A DNA stretch of 64,000 bases from Campylobacter volucris (lineage in GTDB: Bacteria; Campylobacterota; Campylobacteria; Campylobacterales; Campylobacteraceae): NCBI RefSeq assembly GCF_008011665.1, contig NZ_VOWJ01000033.1:1-64000 (forward strand), in the 5' to 3' direction. Under the pieces are notes generated by a model, which saw nothing but the letters and a program-made list of their open reading frames with translations, searched no databases and was not told the origin of the DNA. Shown here one piece after another: positions 63,656 to 64,000 of the stretch; position 1 is the stretch's first letter; the number at the start of each line of letters is the position of its first letter. The translations under genes were made by a program, and so were the position numbers.

Positions 63656-64000
63656 TATTTTTGCCTTACATTATTATCCATTTTAGCAAAAGTAGAAGCT
63701 AAAGCTGCATTATCACTACTCATTGATTTAATGAGTTCTTTTGCTTCATTAAGTTTTTTTGCTATTTCGCTATCGCTATTTCCACCAACCCAAACAGCAC
63801 CTTTAGCAAGAACACTTACTTTTGTTTCAGAAACTTTAACATGTCCTGAGTCAATCGCAATTAATTCATGGGTAGAATTTGCCGTTTCAACATCTATAAC
63901 ACCTGCTTTTAAAGATGATATTAAAGAAGCGTGTCCTTTTAATACTCCAAATTCTCCTTCACTTCCTGGCAAAACAACGAGCTTTACTTCATCTTTATAA
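63655..64000 (-). CDS. atpC: ATP synthase epsilon subunit, cut by window edge
   Basis: The 3' 115 codons are present; the start lies beyond 64000. Reading through the edge gives YKDEVKLVVLPGSEGEFGVL, the epsilon N-terminal beta-sandwich, followed by GHASLISSLKAGVI and a C-terminal helix pair (SDSEIAKKLNEAKELIKSM). The subunit couples and regulates F1Fo ATP synthase. The first ~15 residues are off the window. Confidence 0.94.
   Translation of the reverse strand, partial: YKDEVKLVVLPGSEGEFGVLKGHASLISSLKAGVIDVETANSTHELIAIDSGHVKVSETKVSVLAKGAVWVGGNSDSEIAKKLNEAKELIKSMSSDNAALASTFAKMDNNVRQK

Overview
The window is AT-rich, densely packed DNA from an epsilonproteobacterium. Almost every protein reads as a Campylobacter orthologue. 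Several local gene orders match what I recall of C. jejuni (flhF-flhG-fliA-fliM-fliY; accD-rlmH-dksA; infB-thrB-lpxC-M23-bamA; mtnN-fabD-slyD-tol/pal-atp), but the blocks are joined differently. A pepQ gene sits between folK and aroQ, which I recall from Helicobacter but not from C. jejuni. My best guess is a member of the Campylobacter lari group; this is inference from memory of families and synteny, not from a database search.

Layout. 1-5 kb: the start of a Cst-I-like (GT42) sialyltransferase cut by the window edge, prfB, then a rimO-tilS operon with a small putative antitoxin/Doc toxin cassette inserted in it, and two tandem hemerythrins. 5-11.4 kb: a phosphohexomutase, a degenerate GGDEF membrane protein, a small HTH protein, a TM2-protein/lipoprotein operon, an ABC-F ATPase, and a flagellar co-expressed protein with a sigma-54-type promoter. 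11.3-15.5 kb: yigZ, galU, pgi, dps and a lipase broken by two frameshifts. 15.5-21.5 kb: dapD, mrp, ispDF, an atypical response regulator (CemR-like), an ATP-sulfurylase-like protein and pgpA. 21.6-23.7 kb: an accessory island with a small membrane protein, three lipoproteins and a frameshifted HTH regulator, with two copies of a palindromic operator-like site between the divergent genes.

23.7-34.7 kb: mnmA, a LOG-like protein, and the flagellar regulatory/switch operon fliY-fliM-fliA-membrane protein-flhG-flhF leading back to folK-pepQ-aroQ, then an aminofutalosine-deaminase-family hydrolase and sppA. 34.7-41.3 kb: ribD, then a restriction block: a Dcm-type cytosine methyltransferase frameshifted in an A7 tract, an intact EcoRII-like putative endonuclease, and convergent McrC/McrB. 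41.4-48.7 kb: translation genes rimP-rbfA-infB-ylxR, then thrB, tsaB, lpxC and an M23 peptidase, all on the minus strand. 48.9-55.1 kb: bamA, accD, rlmH, dksA, a membrane protein, dus and a small protein with the second sigma-54-type promoter. 55.1-64 kb: recO, a cysteine hydrolase, a TtcA-like protein, mtnN, fabD, slyD, then cpoB-pal-tolB-tolA-tolR-tolQ joined directly to atpC, which runs off the window.

The most interesting parts are the restriction block (broken methylase, intact nuclease and an McrBC next door), the operator-controlled lipoprotein island, the toxin cassette inside a tRNA/ribosome modification operon, and two distant genes sharing a near-identical sigma-54 promoter core. 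I found no rRNA, tRNA, CRISPR array or insertion sequence. No gene-free stretch exceeds 300 bases; the longest gaps, about 100-250 bases, hold the promoters or terminators listed or nothing I recognise.
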